DNA from: Cytobacillus depressus
GTDB lineage: Bacteria; Bacillota; Bacilli; Bacillales; Cytobacillaceae
DNA: 64,000 bases
Reading direction: 5' to 3'
NCBI RefSeq assembly: GCF_008923245.1
Contig: NZ_WBOS01000001.1
Location: 620,001-684,000 of the forward strand
Every line of letters starts with the position of its first letter. Position 1 is the first letter of the stretch. A model generated the notes under the pieces. That model ran no database searches. It saw only the letters and a list, made by a program, of their open reading frames with translations, and was not told where the DNA came from. Below are positions 63,951 to 64,000 of the stretch, piece by piece. The translations under genes were made by a program, and so were the position numbers.

Positions 63951-64000
63951 TTTACTATTCCCCTTTGATAACTTGTATAAAATTCTATTAAGAGTGGCCT

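Overview
The window comes from a low-GC Gram-positive chromosome, almost certainly Bacillaceae (Bacillus sensu lato). The first 16.9 kb follows the conserved Bacillus order glyS-glyQ / recO-yqzL-era-cdd-dgkA-ybeY-pgpH-phoH-yqfD-yqfC / yqfB-like-floA-nfeD / yqeY-rpsU / yqeW / deoC. Gly T-box, sigma-W and sigma-A signals sit where that lineage would have them. The species cannot be settled from the sequence. Nearly all core genes are on the minus strand, so the block is read from right to left. Several copies of two palindrome-rich repeat families have invaded its intergenic gaps (between glyQ and its T-box, between cdd and dgkA, and between phoH and pgpH).

From about 16.9 kb to the right edge the window is an accessory catabolic region of at least 47 kb. 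(a) 17-23 kb: an MFS carrier with a perfect 18-bp palindromic operator, a broken cupin regulator, an oligopeptide-type substrate-binding lipoprotein and an AbgB-like M20 hydrolase. (b) 23-28.4 kb: two N-acylamino-acid racemase (NSAR/OSBS enolase family) paralogues flanking an M20 amidohydrolase, with another substrate-binding lipoprotein upstream. (c) 28.7-29.2 kb: a scar made of two fused pseudogene fragments. (d) 29.3-46.3 kb: a long minus-strand cluster with two acyl-CoA ligases, acyl-CoA dehydrogenases (one truncated), SDRs, MaoC hydratases, thiolase, thioesterase, enoyl-CoA hydratase, an APH-type kinase and a complete Liv-type ABC importer. It is preceded by a textbook sigma-54 (-24/-12) promoter with upstream TTCA-N4-TGAA palindromes. 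(e) 47-50.4 kb: a PAS-containing sigma-54 activator followed by a ketopantoate-reductase-family gene and an MBL-fold hydrolase; the activator is the obvious candidate to drive (d). (f) 50.9-64 kb: four more substrate-binding lipoproteins alternating with a D-aminoacylase-like enzyme, an MlrC-like M81 peptidase, an imidazolonepropionase-type amidohydrolase and a CapA/PgsA-type phosphoesterase-fold protein.

The most striking property is the set of six paralogous family-5 substrate-binding lipoproteins (four of them in the last 13 kb) with no cognate permease or ATPase anywhere in the window. Most lie next to a hydrolase or epimerase suited to N-acylated, D-configured or otherwise modified amino acids and peptides. 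My reading is a modular scavenging island: many receptor-hydrolase cassettes share a permease/ATPase core encoded elsewhere, next to a sigma-54-controlled acyl-CoA oxidation operon. Function assignments beyond family level are inference.
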